Assembly: GCA_022779165.1 (NCBI GenBank)
Contig: JALFTO010000146.1
Span: forward strand, 1 to 33,522
DNA: 33,522 nucleotides
Reading direction: 5' to 3'
DNA from: Lachnospiraceae bacterium
Lineage (GTDB): Bacteria > Bacillota > Clostridia > Lachnospirales > Lachnospiraceae
Below are positions 8,744-17,735 of the stretch, piece after piece. Numbering within the stretch: the stretch's first letter is position 1; every line of letters starts with the position of its first letter. The position numbers were made by a program, and so were the translations under genes. The notes beneath the pieces were generated by a model. It was not told the DNA's origin. It searched no databases and saw nothing but the letters and a program-made list of their open reading frames with translations.

Positions 8744-8773
8744 TTGCTATTTTTGTAAAATATGCTATATAAT
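8744..8773 (+). promoter_or_regulatory. Predicted promoter of the small repeat protein
   Basis: Plus-strand -35 TTGCTA (8744-8749) and a perfect -10 TATAAT (8768-8773) with an 18-base spacer, giving a leader of about 60 bases before the ATG at 8841. It is divergent from and close to the ahpC promoter. Confidence 0.6.
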
Positions 8774-8840
8774 ATATTTATACTCATTCATCATTAAAGT
8801 TACTGATAAATATATGTTTTCTCAGAACAAGGAGGATACC

Positions 8841-9026
8841 ATGGCTGATAAATTAGATATTAAAAATATGAACGGCATGACCCAAAATGATGACAAATCC
8901 TGTGGTCTCAATAACATGAACTGCGGCGGAGACGCAACTCCCGCAGCAGGTCTCAATAATATGAACGGCATGACCCAGAATGATGACAAATCCTGCGGTC
9001 TCAATGATATGAATTGCAATCAGTAA
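8841..9026 (+). CDS. Small repeat protein rich in Asn/Met/Cys, 61 aa, unknown
   Basis: A 61-residue protein not recognised as any family. It is supported as a real gene by a textbook ribosome site (AAGGAGG 6 bases before ATG), a TATAAT promoter and a strong terminator 16 bases after the stop. It is built from two copies of a 20-residue unit (residues about 9-28 and 40-59), each containing NMNG, QNDDKSCGL and a second N[ND]MNC motif. Each copy carries a C-x6-C pair, so there are four cysteines in all. The copies are joined by a short GGDATPAAG linker. There is no signal peptide or membrane helix, and it is acidic. It is divergent from ahpC, so a redox or metal role is conceivable but only a guess; a modified-peptide precursor is another possibility, though no maturase lies nearby. 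Confidence 0.8.
   Translation: MADKLDIKNMNGMTQNDDKSCGLNNMNCGGDATPAAGLNNMNGMTQNDDKSCGLNDMNCNQ
8865..9017 (+). repeat. Two 60-base direct repeats within the small protein gene
   Basis: Bases 8865-8924 and 8958-9017 are aligned 60-mers differing at about five positions, all transitions and nearly all silent. This shows a recent internal duplication kept under protein-level selection. Confidence 0.85.
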
Positions 9027-9041
9027 AGATTGATATATCGC

Positions 9042-9075
9042 AAAGGGCTGTTGCGTGATAGCAACAGCCCTTTTT
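9042..9075 (+). terminator. Intrinsic terminator after the small repeat protein
   Basis: Stem GGGCTGTTGC (9045-9054) pairs perfectly with GCAACAGCCC (9061-9070) around a 6-base loop, followed by TTTTT. On the minus strand only three U residues follow, so it may act weakly for the converging ZIP gene (stop at 9082). Confidence 0.92.
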
Positions 9076-9081
9076 GCGCTC

Positions 9082-9858
9082 TTATCCAAGCGTCACATCC
9101 AGTATCATCATCAATACAAATCCAAGTGCAAACAGGATCGTCCCGATATTGGAATGCTCCCCTTCCGACATCTCAGGGATCAGTTCCTCCACAACAACAT
9201 AGATCATGGCTCCCGCCGCAAAACTGAGCAGAAAGGGAAGTGCAGGAACGATCAGACTCGCTCCCAATATTGTGAGGAAAGCACCGACAGGCTCCACTAC
9301 GCCTGAAAGAACACCATACCCGAAGGCACGCTTCTTCGACACGCCCTCTGAGGTGAGCGGCATGGAAATGATCGCCCCTTCCGGGAAATTCTGGATCGCG
9401 ATTCCAAGTGCAAGCGCCAATGCTCCGGCCGCCGTCACCTGTTTCTCTCCCGTCATCCAGCCGGCATACACCACGCCGACAGCCATCCCCTCAGGAATAT
9501 TATGTAATGTCACAGCGAGCACCAGCATCGTCGCACGCTGCAGTCTGCTCTTAGGCCCCTCCGCCTGGTCACTTCCCAGATGAAGATGCGGGATCACATG
9601 ATCCAGAAGCAGCAAAAATGCCATTCCCGCCAGAAAACCGAGCGCCACCGGAGCAAATGCAAAGATCCCCATATGCTCCGTATTTTCAAGAGCCGGAATC
9701 AAAAGGCTCCAGAACGATGCCGCCACCATCACGCCGGCGGCAAATCCCATAAGTGCACGCTGTAGGCTGCGATTCATCTGTCCTTTCATAAAAAACACGC
9801 AGGCCGCTCCCAACGAGGTACCCAAAAACGGAATCAAGATTCCCATCCATATCATCAT
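9082..9858 (-). CDS. ZIP family metal transporter
   Basis: A 258-aa membrane protein with about eight hydrophobic helices. The metal-site helices are clear: H119-N-I-P-E123-G and Q156-N-F-P-E160-G, the pair of ZIP signatures in transmembrane helices 4 and 5. The loop before helix 4 is His-rich (HVIPHLHLG), a likely metal-collecting segment. The family moves Zn2+, Fe2+ or Mn2+ into the cytoplasm; substrate is undetermined. Its start overlaps the ruvB stop by ATGA, so it is the last gene of the ruvAB transcription unit. Confidence 0.93.
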   Translation of the reverse strand: MMIWMGILIPFLGTSLGAACVFFMKGQMNRSLQRALMGFAAGVMVAASFWSLLIPALENTEHMGIFAFAPVALGFLAGMAFLLLLDHVIPHLHLGSDQAEGPKSRLQRATMLVLAVTLHNIPEGMAVGVVYAGWMTGEKQVTAAGALALALGIAIQNFPEGAIISMPLTSEGVSKKRAFGYGVLSGVVEPVGAFLTILGASLIVPALPFLLSFAAGAMIYVVVEELIPEMSEGEHSNIGTILFALGFVLMMILDVTLG

Positions 9859-10862
9859 GACTCTACCTCCGAAAATGTAAGTCCAAAATGTTTGTATGTG
9901 GTTTCCGTCACAACACGTCCTCTCGGCGTCCTGTTCAGCAACCCGTTTTTGATCAGATACGGCTCATACACATCCTCGATTGTACCGGCATCCTCTCCGA
10001 TTGCCGCCGCCAGTGTATCAAGCCCGACCGGGCCGCCGCCGAACTTCTCGATCATCGTCATCAGGATATTGCGATCCACATGATCCAATCCCAGTTTATC
10101 CACATCGAGCAGATCCAGTGCCGTATTGGCAACCTGTTCCGTGATGACCCCGTCATATTTCACCTGGGCAAAATCACGAACTCTCTTTAAGATACGATTG
10201 GCAAGACGCGGCGTTCCCCTGCTCCGCCTCGCAAGCTCTCTCGCCCCGTTCGGATCGATCTCCACCTCCAGAACCTTTGCCGAATGCATAATGATCTGCT
10301 GCAGTTCTTCCACCGTATAAAATTCCAGTTTGTGAATCACACCAAAACGATCGCGAAGCGGCGCTGTCAGAAGTCCTGCTCTCGTCGTCGCTCCCACCAG
10401 CGTAAACTTCGGAAGCTCCAGTCGAATGGAACGCGCCGAGGCACCTTTCCCGATCATGATATCAATAGCATAGTCCTCCATCGCAGGATACAGGACCTCT
10501 TCCACCTGCCTGTTCAGTCTGTGAATCTCATCCACAAACAACAGGTCACCCTCCTGCAGATTATTTAAGATTGCCGCCATCTCCCCCGGCTTCTCTATCG
10601 CCGGCCCGCTTGTCACCTTCAGATTCACGTCCATCTCATTGGCAATGATTCCCGCAAGCGTCGTCTTGCCCAGACCGGGCGGTCCGTAAAACAGCACATG
10701 ATCCAGAGAATCTCCGCGCTGCTTTGCCGCTTCTATATAGATTTTCAGGGCTTCCTTTGCCTTTTTCTGACCGATATAATCCTTCAGATATTTCGGCCGC
10801 AGGCTCCCCTCTATCTTGATATCTTCCTGCGTCAGATTTGTTTCGATAATCCGCTTTTCCAT
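9855..10862 (-). CDS. ruvB: Holliday junction branch migration ATPase RuvB
   Basis: A 335-aa AAA+ motor that drives branch migration of Holliday junctions with RuvA. Walker A GPPGLGKT is at residues 60-67, Walker B FVDEIH at about 110-115, sensor 1 VGATTRAG follows, and the C-terminal winged helix ends with [14 protein letters not shown] prefer the ATG at 10862 (usual family N-terminus, GGGG upstream) over an in-frame ATG at 10913 whose ribosome site is too distant. It follows ruvA directly and overlaps the ZIP gene. Confidence 0.97.
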   Translation of the reverse strand: MEKRIIETNLTQEDIKIEGSLRPKYLKDYIGQKKAKEALKIYIEAAKQRGDSLDHVLFYGPPGLGKTTLAGIIANEMDVNLKVTSGPAIEKPGEMAAILNNLQEGDLLFVDEIHRLNRQVEEVLYPAMEDYAIDIMIGKGASARSIRLELPKFTLVGATTRAGLLTAPLRDRFGVIHKLEFYTVEELQQIIMHSAKVLEVEIDPNGARELARRSRGTPRLANRILKRVRDFAQVKYDGVITEQVANTALDLLDVDKLGLDHVDRNILMTMIEKFGGGPVGLDTLAAAIGEDAGTIEDVYEPYLIKNGLLNRTPRGRVVTETTYKHFGLTFSEVES

Positions 10863-10929
10863 CTTTACCCCTGTCTTTTCCGTCACCCAAACGCCTGATA
10901 CTGTTTCATTCAAAAATCAATTTACTTCC

Positions 10930-11544
10930 TCAAATCATCAGTTTCAAAGCCGCCTTGAGAATTGCCTCGGCGTCATTCTCATCATCCACCTCACAGCGGT
11001 TCACAGCCTTCATCGCATCCGCCGATCCATATCCGAGTGCAACGAGTGCCTCGACCGCTTCCCTTCTTGCGCTGGTTGTAGCTGTTTCACCAGCGGAACG
11101 CTGCCCGGCTGCCGCACTGATCAGACTATCCGGCGTCTCGTCTGCAGACACCTTATCACGCAGATCCAGAATGACACGCTCTGCCGTTTTCTTTCCGATT
11201 CCCGGAGCTTTTGCAATCATCTTGCTGTCCGCGGCCATGATGGCAAAGCGCAGATCCGTGGCACTCATCACAGACAGGATCCCGAGTGCCCCCTTCGGCC
11301 CGACACCGTTCACGGTGATCAGTTTCCGGAACATGGCAAGTTCATCCTTTTCCAGAAAGCCGTACAGTAGGAACGCATCTTCCCGCACGCACGTATAAGT
11401 ATAGATCTTGAGCTCCTGGTGAAGCCCCGGCAAATAATCAAGCGTACTGCCCGGAACCATGATATTATAGCCGATTCCGTTTACTTCAACCACAATACCA
11501 TTTTCCGTCACTTCTTCCAGTGTCCCATTCACATAAGCGATCAT
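10930..11544 (-). CDS. ruvA: Holliday junction DNA-binding protein RuvA
   Basis: A 204-aa protein with the RuvA order: an N-terminal OB fold (MIAYVNGTLEEV...GIGYNI), two helix-hairpin-helix units (VNGVGPKGA and APGIGKKTAERVILDLRDK), an Ala/Ser-rich linker and a C-terminal three-helix domain that contacts RuvB. Length is normal. The start follows GGAGAGGAG. It overlaps the Gx transporter stop by 4 bases and precedes ruvB. Confidence 0.97.
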   Translation of the reverse strand: MIAYVNGTLEEVTENGIVVEVNGIGYNIMVPGSTLDYLPGLHQELKIYTYTCVREDAFLLYGFLEKDELAMFRKLITVNGVGPKGALGILSVMSATDLRFAIMAADSKMIAKAPGIGKKTAERVILDLRDKVSADETPDSLISAAAGQRSAGETATTSARREAVEALVALGYGSADAMKAVNRCEVDDENDAEAILKAALKLMI

Positions 11545-12059
11545 ATCGTTCTCCTCTCCACCTGTTCCGCGATCACGCCGATCAGGAAACCTGTCAGTAA
11601 TCCTGCAACCAAAAGCGCCGGGAAATAGTATAAGATGCTCCCGGTCTCCACCACAAGCGCCGCCACCGCAAGCTGGGCTGCATTGTGTGATACGCCTCCT
11701 GCCATGCTTACACCTTTTACACTGAAGGCATTGCTTCGCTTAGACAGCGCCATCACCAGAAAGCTGCCCATTCCTCCCGCCAGACTGTATAAAATACTGT
11801 ATAAATTCCCAAACAAGAAACCTGCCAGCAGGATTCTTGTGAAATCAATCAAAAACGCTTCCTTTGTTCCAAGCAAATAAAGCCCGACCACCACTGCAAG
11901 ATTGGCAAGGCCCAGCTTTATCCCCGGTATTCCGAAAGAAAACGGAATCAATGACTCAACGTATGACAGAATCAACGCAAAAGCCAACAACATCCCCATA
12001 CCGGCTACCGTCGATATGGGGCTATTTTTTCTCTGATGATCCATATGTAATCTGCTCAT
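11541..12059 (-). CDS. Gx transporter family membrane protein (Hpre_diP_synt_I)
   Basis: A 172-aa membrane protein with five to six helices and the family signature SYVESLIPFSFGIPGIKLGLANLAVV. The family was first named heptaprenyl diphosphate synthase component I but looks like a small-molecule transporter of the ECF-like type; the substrate is unknown. It overlaps the NusG-domain-II gene (ATGA) and ruvA (4 bases). The Gx/NusG-II pair is a recurrent duo in Firmicutes, sometimes near FMN-binding/Rnf or ApbE genes, though none are in this window. Confidence 0.88.
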   Translation of the reverse strand: MSRLHMDHQRKNSPISTVAGMGMLLAFALILSYVESLIPFSFGIPGIKLGLANLAVVVGLYLLGTKEAFLIDFTRILLAGFLFGNLYSILYSLAGGMGSFLVMALSKRSNAFSVKGVSMAGGVSHNAAQLAVAALVVETGSILYYFPALLVAGLLTGFLIGVIAEQVERRTI

Positions 12060-12427
12060 TGCACCACCGCGTCCAGAACCGGCTCCTCACCACCCTGTAC
12101 CGTGACCGTCAGTCTATGGGGAAGACAGATCAACGACTGCCCATCCGCATAGATTTTTCCCTGATTGACACAAAGCCTGTCGGGGCAGTCCGCATCCCGA
12201 ATAAACACCATGCCGTCCCGGATCACAAGAATATTAAAGTGTCCGTCATAAGAAAGAACCTCTTCCCGATTCTCCGTAAGAGAATAAGAAGCAGCCAATG
12301 TCTTATCCCGGTACACCCGCACCATGCCATCGCCATCCCTGTTTAAAATAATCCTCAGACCATAAAATGCACAGGCTGTGAAAAGCACCGCAATAATCAG
12401 GATCAAATCATTTCTTCTCCACTTCAA
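12056..12427 (-). CDS. NusG domain II-containing protein, membrane anchored
   Basis: A 123-aa protein with an N-terminal membrane helix (about residues 8-25) and an extracytoplasmic NusG domain II fold (EEVLSYDGHFNILVIRDG, DADCPDRLCVNQGKI, CLPHRLTVTV). The three cysteines in the C-x4-C...C arrangement are typical. The start is TTG at 12427, which abuts the stop of the upstream gene (TAATTG); no in-frame ATG exists before the hydrophobic helix. It is partnered with the Gx transporter. The molecular role of these proteins is not established. Confidence 0.85.
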   Translation of the reverse strand: MKWRRNDLILIIAVLFTACAFYGLRIILNRDGDGMVRVYRDKTLAASYSLTENREEVLSYDGHFNILVIRDGMVFIRDADCPDRLCVNQGKIYADGQSLICLPHRLTVTVQGGEEPVLDAVVQ

Positions 12428-13090
12428 TTACAGATAAATCTCCATATATCCCTTCATTTTGGTCATGTCAAAATGATCAATCACTCCAAGATTTGAATCG
12501 TAGCCTTTTCCGTCAAAGAACACCAGATAATGGCTGAAACGTCCCATCTTTTCCATGATGACACAGCACTTCGGCAGTGTGACATCCTCTCTGCCGTTCG
12601 TATAAATGATCTCCTCGGAATGATCAATTCCAAAGTAGTTCAGTGCACTCACGATCTTATCCATCGTAGCCTGCCACTCACCGCAATGCATCGTGTTGAT
12701 AGCATCCTCAAGCGTGATCCCCGCAAGCATCGCCACACACGCCTGACCGCAGAGTCCGTCATGAGGCTGAAGTACCGCCTCCATACTGTCGATCTTCCGA
12801 ATCGGATTGGATGTGGAATACGGACTGTCCTGCGCGCTTGATTTCGTAACACGGAACGTAACGCGATATTCTTTCTCTGTTTCAAACTGCTTTAAAATAC
12901 TGTCCTGCACGGGAATGTTGTAATACCCGTTGCCTTCAGGCTCCAGATTACATACAAAGACGGTCTCTCCGACCTTTACTTTGACGGGAACGTCTCCCTC
13001 CTGCTTACAGATCTCCCAGACATTGAACGGAATCTTGATTCTGCCGCCATTTTCTACATTTTCAATTACTGCATCAAATGTGTATTTCAT
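12428..13090 (-). CDS. DUF1905 domain fused to C39-like cysteine peptidase fold
   Basis: A 220-aa protein. Residues 1-85 match the DUF1905 small beta-barrel (FDAVIENVENGGRIKIPF...VPVKVKVG). After a linker, residues about 105-220 look like a C39/papain-like domain: Gln108 and Cys114 in QPHDGLCGQAC, His187 in FSHYLVFF, and Asp198/Asn200 in YDSN. Cys-His-Asp are in the order expected for a catalytic triad. No signal peptide is seen, so a cytoplasmic role is inferred and the substrate is unknown. ATG at 13090 is chosen because AGGTGAGG lies 6 bases upstream; a GTG four codons earlier overlaps the ribosome site. The stop abuts the TTG start of the NusG-II gene. Confidence 0.8.
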   Translation of the reverse strand: MKYTFDAVIENVENGGRIKIPFNVWEICKQEGDVPVKVKVGETVFVCNLEPEGNGYYNIPVQDSILKQFETEKEYRVTFRVTKSSAQDSPYSTSNPIRKIDSMEAVLQPHDGLCGQACVAMLAGITLEDAINTMHCGEWQATMDKIVSALNYFGIDHSEEIIYTNGREDVTLPKCCVIMEKMGRFSHYLVFFDGKGYDSNLGVIDHFDMTKMKGYMEIYL

Positions 13091-13160
13091 GTTCTCCCTC
13101 ACCTTTTGATAATTTACTGTCTATAGTCTACCATATCATCAAAGATAAGGAAAGCATAAA

Positions 13161-13646
13161 TCACTTCTGATTGATATAGTTTACCAGTCCTTCCGCAGCA
13201 ATGATCTTCTGCATAAACTCCGGGAACGCCTGCCCCTGAAAGCTTGCTCCCGTTGTCACATCCTTGATCACGCCGGTATCAAAATTGATCTCCACCTCGT
13301 CTCCCGCCTGAATGGCTTTTGCGGCCTCCGGGCACTCGATGATGGGAAGTCCGATATTGATGGCATTGCGGTAAAAAATACGTGCGAAGGTCTCCGCGAT
13401 GACACAGCTCACTCCCGCCGCCTTGATCGCGATCGGCGCGTGTTCCCTGGAGGAACCGCAGCCGAAATTCTTGTTTGCAACAATAATATCACCCTTTTTT
13501 ACCCTGTGAATAAAATCCTTGTCGATATCCTCCATGCAATGCGTCGCCAGTTCGGCAGGATCGGACGAATTGAGGTATCTTGCCGGAATAATCACATCTG
13601 TATCTACATTATCACCATATTTGAAAACACTGCCTTTTGCGTTCAT
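13161..13646 (-). CDS. leuD: 3-isopropylmalate dehydratase small subunit
   Basis: A 161-aa LeuD of the short, HacB-like type. It forms the swivel domain of isopropylmalate isomerase with LeuC (leucine synthesis, 2- to 3-isopropylmalate). Motifs include the N-terminal [29 protein letters not shown] (substrate-binding loop) and [11 protein letters not shown]. The start follows AGGAGG. It lies 15 bases downstream of leuC. The short form could also serve homoaconitate or citramalate pathway steps, but the divergent LysR and nearby ilv genes favour leucine synthesis. Confidence 0.95.
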   Translation of the reverse strand: MNAKGSVFKYGDNVDTDVIIPARYLNSSDPAELATHCMEDIDKDFIHRVKKGDIIVANKNFGCGSSREHAPIAIKAAGVSCVIAETFARIFYRNAINIGLPIIECPEAAKAIQAGDEVEINFDTGVIKDVTTGASFQGQAFPEFMQKIIAAEGLVNYINQK

Positions 13647-13661
13647 GATTCATCCTCCTGA

Positions 13662-14924
13662 TTATAACTGTTCCGGGCTGGAAATCCTGCCGGTAACGGC
13701 GCTTGCAGCTGCCACTGCAGGACTTGCCAAATACACTTCCGATTCCACATGTCCCATACGCCCTACAAAGTTACGGTTTGTCGTGGACACACAACGCTCG
13801 CCGGCAGCCAGAATGCCCATATATCCTCCGAGACACGGTCCGCAGGTGGGTGTGCTGACTACGGCGCCCGCCTCGATAAATGTCTTGAGCAATCCTTCCT
13901 CCATCGCCTGCATATAAATTTTCTGGGTTGCCGGAAGAATGATACATCTCATTCCCTTTGCCACATGTCTTCCGCGAAGAACCTCTGCTGCAATCCTCAT
14001 ATCGTCAAGACGCCCATTGGTACAGGAACCGATCACAACCTGATCAATCTTTACCTCTTCCGTGATCTCGTCGATCGTTTTGGTATTCTCCGGCAGATGT
14101 GGGAACGCGATCGTCGGCTTAAGCGTGCTCAGATCTATGGTATATTCTTCATCATACTCCGCATCCGGATCCGCTTCATATATCGTATATTTCTTAGTCG
14201 AATGCTCATTCATATAGGCGATGGCTTTCTCATCCACAGGGAAAATGCCGTTCTTGCCGCCTGCTTCGATCGCCATATTCGCGATTGTAAAACGGTCATC
14301 CATGGACAGATTGGCAATACCGTCCCCGACAAACTCCATGGATTTGTACAGAGCGCCGTCCACACCGATCATTCCGATGATATGTAAGATCACATCCTTA
14401 CCGCTGACCCATTTGGAAGGCTTTCCCGTCAGGTTGAATTTGATGGCTGACGGCACCTTGAACCATGCTTTTCCGGTCGCCATACCGGCCGCCATATCCG
14501 TGCTGCCGACACCCGTGGAGAAGGCTCCGAGCGCACCGTAGGTACATGTGTGGGAATCCGCACCGATCACCACATCTCCGGCTACTGTCAGTCCTTTTTC
14601 AGGCAAAAGTGCATGCTCGATCCCCATCTCACCGACCTCAAAATAATTGGTGATCTCGTTGCGATAAGCAAATTCTCTCACACACTTGCAATGCTCAGCA
14701 GACTTAATATCTTTGTTGGGTACAAAATGATCAGGCACAAGAGCAATCTTGTCTTTGTCAAATACGCCCTGCGCCTTCATCTTTTCCATCTCTTTGATCG
14801 CAACCGGGCTGGTGATATCATTTCCCAAAACCAGATCAAGATCCGCTTCGATCAGCTGACCGGCCGTCACACTCGCCAGTCCGGCATGGGCTGCCAGGAT
14901 CTTCTGCGTCATTGTCATTCCCAT
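13662..14924 (-). CDS. leuC: 3-isopropylmalate dehydratase large subunit
   Basis: A 420-aa aconitase-family subunit of the HacA-type length. Cluster ligands for the [4Fe-4S] centre are visible: the Cys in VIGSCTNGR and the two in TCGPC. The start at 14924 ([10 protein letters not shown]) is set by GGAGGAG 7-9 bases upstream; the frame stays open 35 codons further into the leader but without ribosome site or family similarity. It is divergent from the LysR regulator at 15096, with operator-like repeats between. Confidence 0.96.
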   Translation of the reverse strand: MGMTMTQKILAAHAGLASVTAGQLIEADLDLVLGNDITSPVAIKEMEKMKAQGVFDKDKIALVPDHFVPNKDIKSAEHCKCVREFAYRNEITNYFEVGEMGIEHALLPEKGLTVAGDVVIGADSHTCTYGALGAFSTGVGSTDMAAGMATGKAWFKVPSAIKFNLTGKPSKWVSGKDVILHIIGMIGVDGALYKSMEFVGDGIANLSMDDRFTIANMAIEAGGKNGIFPVDEKAIAYMNEHSTKKYTIYEADPDAEYDEEYTIDLSTLKPTIAFPHLPENTKTIDEITEEVKIDQVVIGSCTNGRLDDMRIAAEVLRGRHVAKGMRCIILPATQKIYMQAMEEGLLKTFIEAGAVVSTPTCGPCLGGYMGILAAGERCVSTTNRNFVGRMGHVESEVYLASPAVAAASAVTGRISSPEQL

Positions 14925-15027
14925 ACGTCTTCTCCTCCAATTTTCCACAGCAGATGCGCTGTTATGTTCTGGTATCAGCGTATCACATAGAATGTCTCTT
15001 GAAAAATATCTTTTATTCATATTTACC

Positions 15028-15076
15028 ATAACTAATCATTATGATAAAATAATCATTATATAACTCATAGTTTTAT
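15028..15076. promoter_or_regulatory. Operator region between leuC and lysR
   Basis: The divergent gap holds an A/T-rich cluster: ATAACT at 15028-15033, the palindrome ATCAT-T-ATGAT at 15035-15045, a direct repeat AATCATTAT (15034-15042 and 15051-15059), and ATAACTCATAGTT at 15060-15072. The last is a 13/14 match to the palindrome upstream of ilvN1 at 20430-20443 and has LysR-type T-N11-A geometry. It would overlap the lysR promoter and lie upstream of leuC, fitting autoregulation plus leuCD control. Confidence 0.6.
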
Positions 15077-15095
15077 AAAGAAAAGGAGACAGACG

Positions 15096-15998
15096 ATGGA
15101 GCAGAACTTCAACCTTTATCATATCTTTTATACCGTAGCCAAATGCAAAAACATATCCGGCGCGGCAAACCAGCTCTACATCAGCCAGCCGGCCATCAGC
15201 AAATCCATCTCCAAACTGGAGCAGAACCTGAACACTACGTTATTCACAAGAAGTTCAAGAGGTGTCGCACTGACCATGGAGGGCGAGATCCTGTTCAAAC
15301 AAGTGGAGGCGGCTTTTAATGCCCTGCGTCAGGGCGAAGAACGTCTGAAACGTGTCAATGAGCTCGGTATCGGTCATCTGTCAATCGGCGTTTCCACCAC
15401 TCTGTGCCGCTATGTACTTCTCCCTTACCTGAAAGATTTTATCCATCAGAATCCGCATGTGAAGTTGTCGATCGCCTGTCAGTCCAGCTATCAGACGATC
15501 CGTGCACTCGAAAACGGAGATATTGACGTCGGATTGATTGGGGAACCGCCCCGCACCTCTAATCTATACTTTTCACCTCTCACGGAGATTCAGGACATCT
15601 TTGTGACCACCAGATGTTATTTGGATAATCTGAAAAAGAGAATGGATATTCAGTCCCCCGGGAATCATTTGTCCATCTACTCGGAGGCAACACTGATTCT
15701 GTTGGATAAAGATAATCTCACCAGACAGTATGTAGACAAATATCTGAGCCGCGATCTGATTGATAATGACCGTGTGGTTGAAGTATCCACCATGGATCTT
15801 TTGATTGAATTTGCGAAGATCGATCTGGGAATCGCCTGTGTCATCTCTGACTTTGTCAAAAAAGAGCTGGAGTCCGGAGAACTGATCCGTTTGAAATCTC
15901 CGGTGTCAATTCCCAAGCGTAAGATCGGCTTTGCATGCCGCCAAAATGATACCGATAATGATATGATCCAGAAATTCCTTGCAATCACCGAAGCATAA
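15096..15998 (+). CDS. LysR family transcriptional regulator, probable leu/ilv regulator
   Basis: A 300-aa LysR-type regulator. The N-terminal winged helix-turn-helix (FYTVAKCKNISGAANQLYISQPAISKSISKLEQ) is followed by the linker helix (to about residue 90) and a two-lobed effector-binding domain with the usual LSIGVSTTLCRYVLLPYL start. The start follows AAAAGGAG. It is transcribed divergently from leuCD, the typical arrangement for an activator of that operon that also represses itself. The effector may be a pathway intermediate such as isopropylmalate or acetohydroxy acids, but this is inference. It is probably the protein that reads the TATAACTCAnAGTT sites. Confidence 0.93.
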   Translation: MEQNFNLYHIFYTVAKCKNISGAANQLYISQPAISKSISKLEQNLNTTLFTRSSRGVALTMEGEILFKQVEAAFNALRQGEERLKRVNELGIGHLSIGVSTTLCRYVLLPYLKDFIHQNPHVKLSIACQSSYQTIRALENGDIDVGLIGEPPRTSNLYFSPLTEIQDIFVTTRCYLDNLKKRMDIQSPGNHLSIYSEATLILLDKDNLTRQYVDKYLSRDLIDNDRVVEVSTMDLLIEFAKIDLGIACVISDFVKKELESGELIRLKSPVSIPKRKIGFACRQNDTDNDMIQKFLAITEA

Positions 15999-16010
15999 CT
16001 GTGTTTCGGT

Positions 16011-17723
16011 CTACTCTGCAAATACATAACTGCTTCCGGCAATTGCTTTGCTTTTCTTTTTTGCCTTGACCAGCTGCTTCGAAAACTCATCCATGTTTTT
16101 ATACCGTCTGCGCCTATTCGTGACAACTGCCATGGACAGGGATGCAACTGGGAACTTCTCCTGCTCTCCGTGCCGGTTTTTGGACACAATATAGCCTCTC
16201 GCATAATCTTCACTGCTGTACAATGATACAACGCGCCGTTGAAACTCTTCCACAATAGATTTCAACAGACATTGAATGTTCCATTGATCTGTGATGATCA
16301 CAAAATCATCTCCTCCGATATGACCGATAAATTCATTTTGAATGCAGCATTCCTTCATGCTTTCGGCAAGCGCCTTGATCATCAGATCGCCGTTGTTGAA
16401 GCCATACGCATCATTGTACGCCTTAAAATTATCCAGATCCACATAGATGATAGAGAAACTCTTCTTTCCGGGTACCACATGCTCTATCTTTTCATCGATG
16501 ACCATATTGCCCGGAAGCCCGGTTAGCGGGTTGGTATCGACCGCACGGTGAACCTTAATGGCAATGGCCGCCTCGAGCAGATCCTTCACTGTGACCACCC
16601 CACAGTATTTATCATCTTTAGTCACAATCACCGCGTCATACAATGTCCTCTGTGGCCTCATCAGCGCCTTTCGTGACACTTTCTCCACGGAATCTCCCAC
16701 GTCAACCAGCAGTGGCTTCTCATCCATAAACTCTCTGACCTTTTTCTTCCGTGACAGATCATAGCCATACATACCCCCGAACTCTGCAAGAATCCCTGCT
16801 CTCGTCAAAACACCGAGAACCTTCTCATCCGGATCCAGCACCGTGATCTCCGTAACGGCAGGTCTTTCCTTGAAATATTCATAAATCTCTTTTGCCGGTC
16901 GATCCGGTACGGTAACCTCCCTGCGGCTGCAGATCTCACCGACCGTACCGAGCACTGCCGTCTCCGCCCAGTTTGAACAGACTGCGTCATATGCGTTACA
17001 GATATAGTCCCTGAGTTCAGGCGTGATCTCCCGCATTCTCGGCTGGGGACGGAGCAGAAAATACCCCTGACCGTAAGGCACGCCCAGTTTGATCAATGCA
17101 AGCATCTCTTCTCTTGTCTCTATTCCCTCTGCGATCAGATAGATATCGTTCTTTTTGCAGAACTGAATCATGCTTTCCACCAGCGATTTCTTCAGATTGT
17201 CTTTATCGATCCCTCTCACAATCTCCATATCAATTTTGATATATTCCGGCTCCAGTGCACAGATACGGTTCATGCCGGCATAACCGTTGCCGAAATCATC
17301 TATGGCGATCTGAAAAGTCTGATTCTGATAATGTCTGATCACACCGCGGAAAGCCTCCTCATCCTGAATGGAATTGCGCTCCGTGATCTCAAATACAATA
17401 TCTTCCGGCATAAGCTTATAGCGACGCAAAAACTGGCAGGTGACTCCCTCCTTAAACTGCGGATCTTTGATCACATCCGGATCCACATTCAGGAAAAGTT
17501 TTATACCCGCCTTTTTATCAAGCGCATTTTGCAATGATTTTCTCCGGCACAATGCCTCAACCCGCCACAGACTGTCCATCCTCTGCGCCATATGAAAGAA
17601 CTCTTCCGTATTGATCAGACAGTTCTCCATAGAAATCCTGCTGAGGGCCTCATATCCCATAACCTCACCGTCTCTTAAAGACACAATGGGCTGATAGACC
17701 GGGTAAATCAGTTCGTTTTCCAC
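16011..17723 (-). CDS. EAL-CBS-CBS-GGDEF c-di-GMP signalling protein
   Basis: A 570-aa cytoplasmic protein. The EAL phosphodiesterase domain (about 1-235) looks catalytically complete: E25 in EAL, N79, E112 in FEITER, D142-D143 in DDFG, K163 and E199. Two CBS units follow (about 255-390), a nucleotide-sensing module. The C-terminal GGDEF domain (about 397-570) has GGDDF at 470-474; no RxxD inhibitory site precedes it. Net activity may be c-di-GMP breakdown tuned by the CBS pair. The apparent start is GTG at 17723 with GGGAG only 3 bases upstream, which is poor. Upstream and in the same frame, after a TAG codon, lies a 29-codon Lys-rich stretch with a good ribosome site, suggesting an interrupted N-terminus. 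It converges with lysR. Confidence 0.9.
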   Translation of the reverse strand: MENELIYPVYQPIVSLRDGEVMGYEALSRISMENCLINTEEFFHMAQRMDSLWRVEALCRRKSLQNALDKKAGIKLFLNVDPDVIKDPQFKEGVTCQFLRRYKLMPEDIVFEITERNSIQDEEAFRGVIRHYQNQTFQIAIDDFGNGYAGMNRICALEPEYIKIDMEIVRGIDKDNLKKSLVESMIQFCKKNDIYLIAEGIETREEMLALIKLGVPYGQGYFLLRPQPRMREITPELRDYICNAYDAVCSNWAETAVLGTVGEICSRREVTVPDRPAKEIYEYFKERPAVTEITVLDPDEKVLGVLTRAGILAEFGGMYGYDLSRKKKVREFMDEKPLLVDVGDSVEKVSRKALMRPQRTLYDAVIVTKDDKYCGVVTVKDLLEAAIAIKVHRAVDTNPLTGLPGNMVIDEKIEHVVPGKKSFSIIYVDLDNFKAYNDAYGFNNGDLMIKALAESMKECCIQNEFIGHIGGDDFVIITDQWNIQCLLKSIVEEFQRRVVSLYSSEDYARGYIVSKNRHGEQEKFPVASLSMAVVTNRRRRYKNMDEFSKQLVKAKKKSKAIAGSSYVFAE

Positions 17724-17735
17724 GATCTCCCAGAA

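Noticed and set aside
8655-8840. PerR box in the ahpC divergent region
   Set aside because: No TTATAATNATTATAA-like palindrome found; only A/T-rich sequence and two promoters.
14925-15029. 35-codon N-terminal extension of LeuC
   Set aside because: It lacks family similarity and a ribosome site; GGAGG points to the ATG at 14924.
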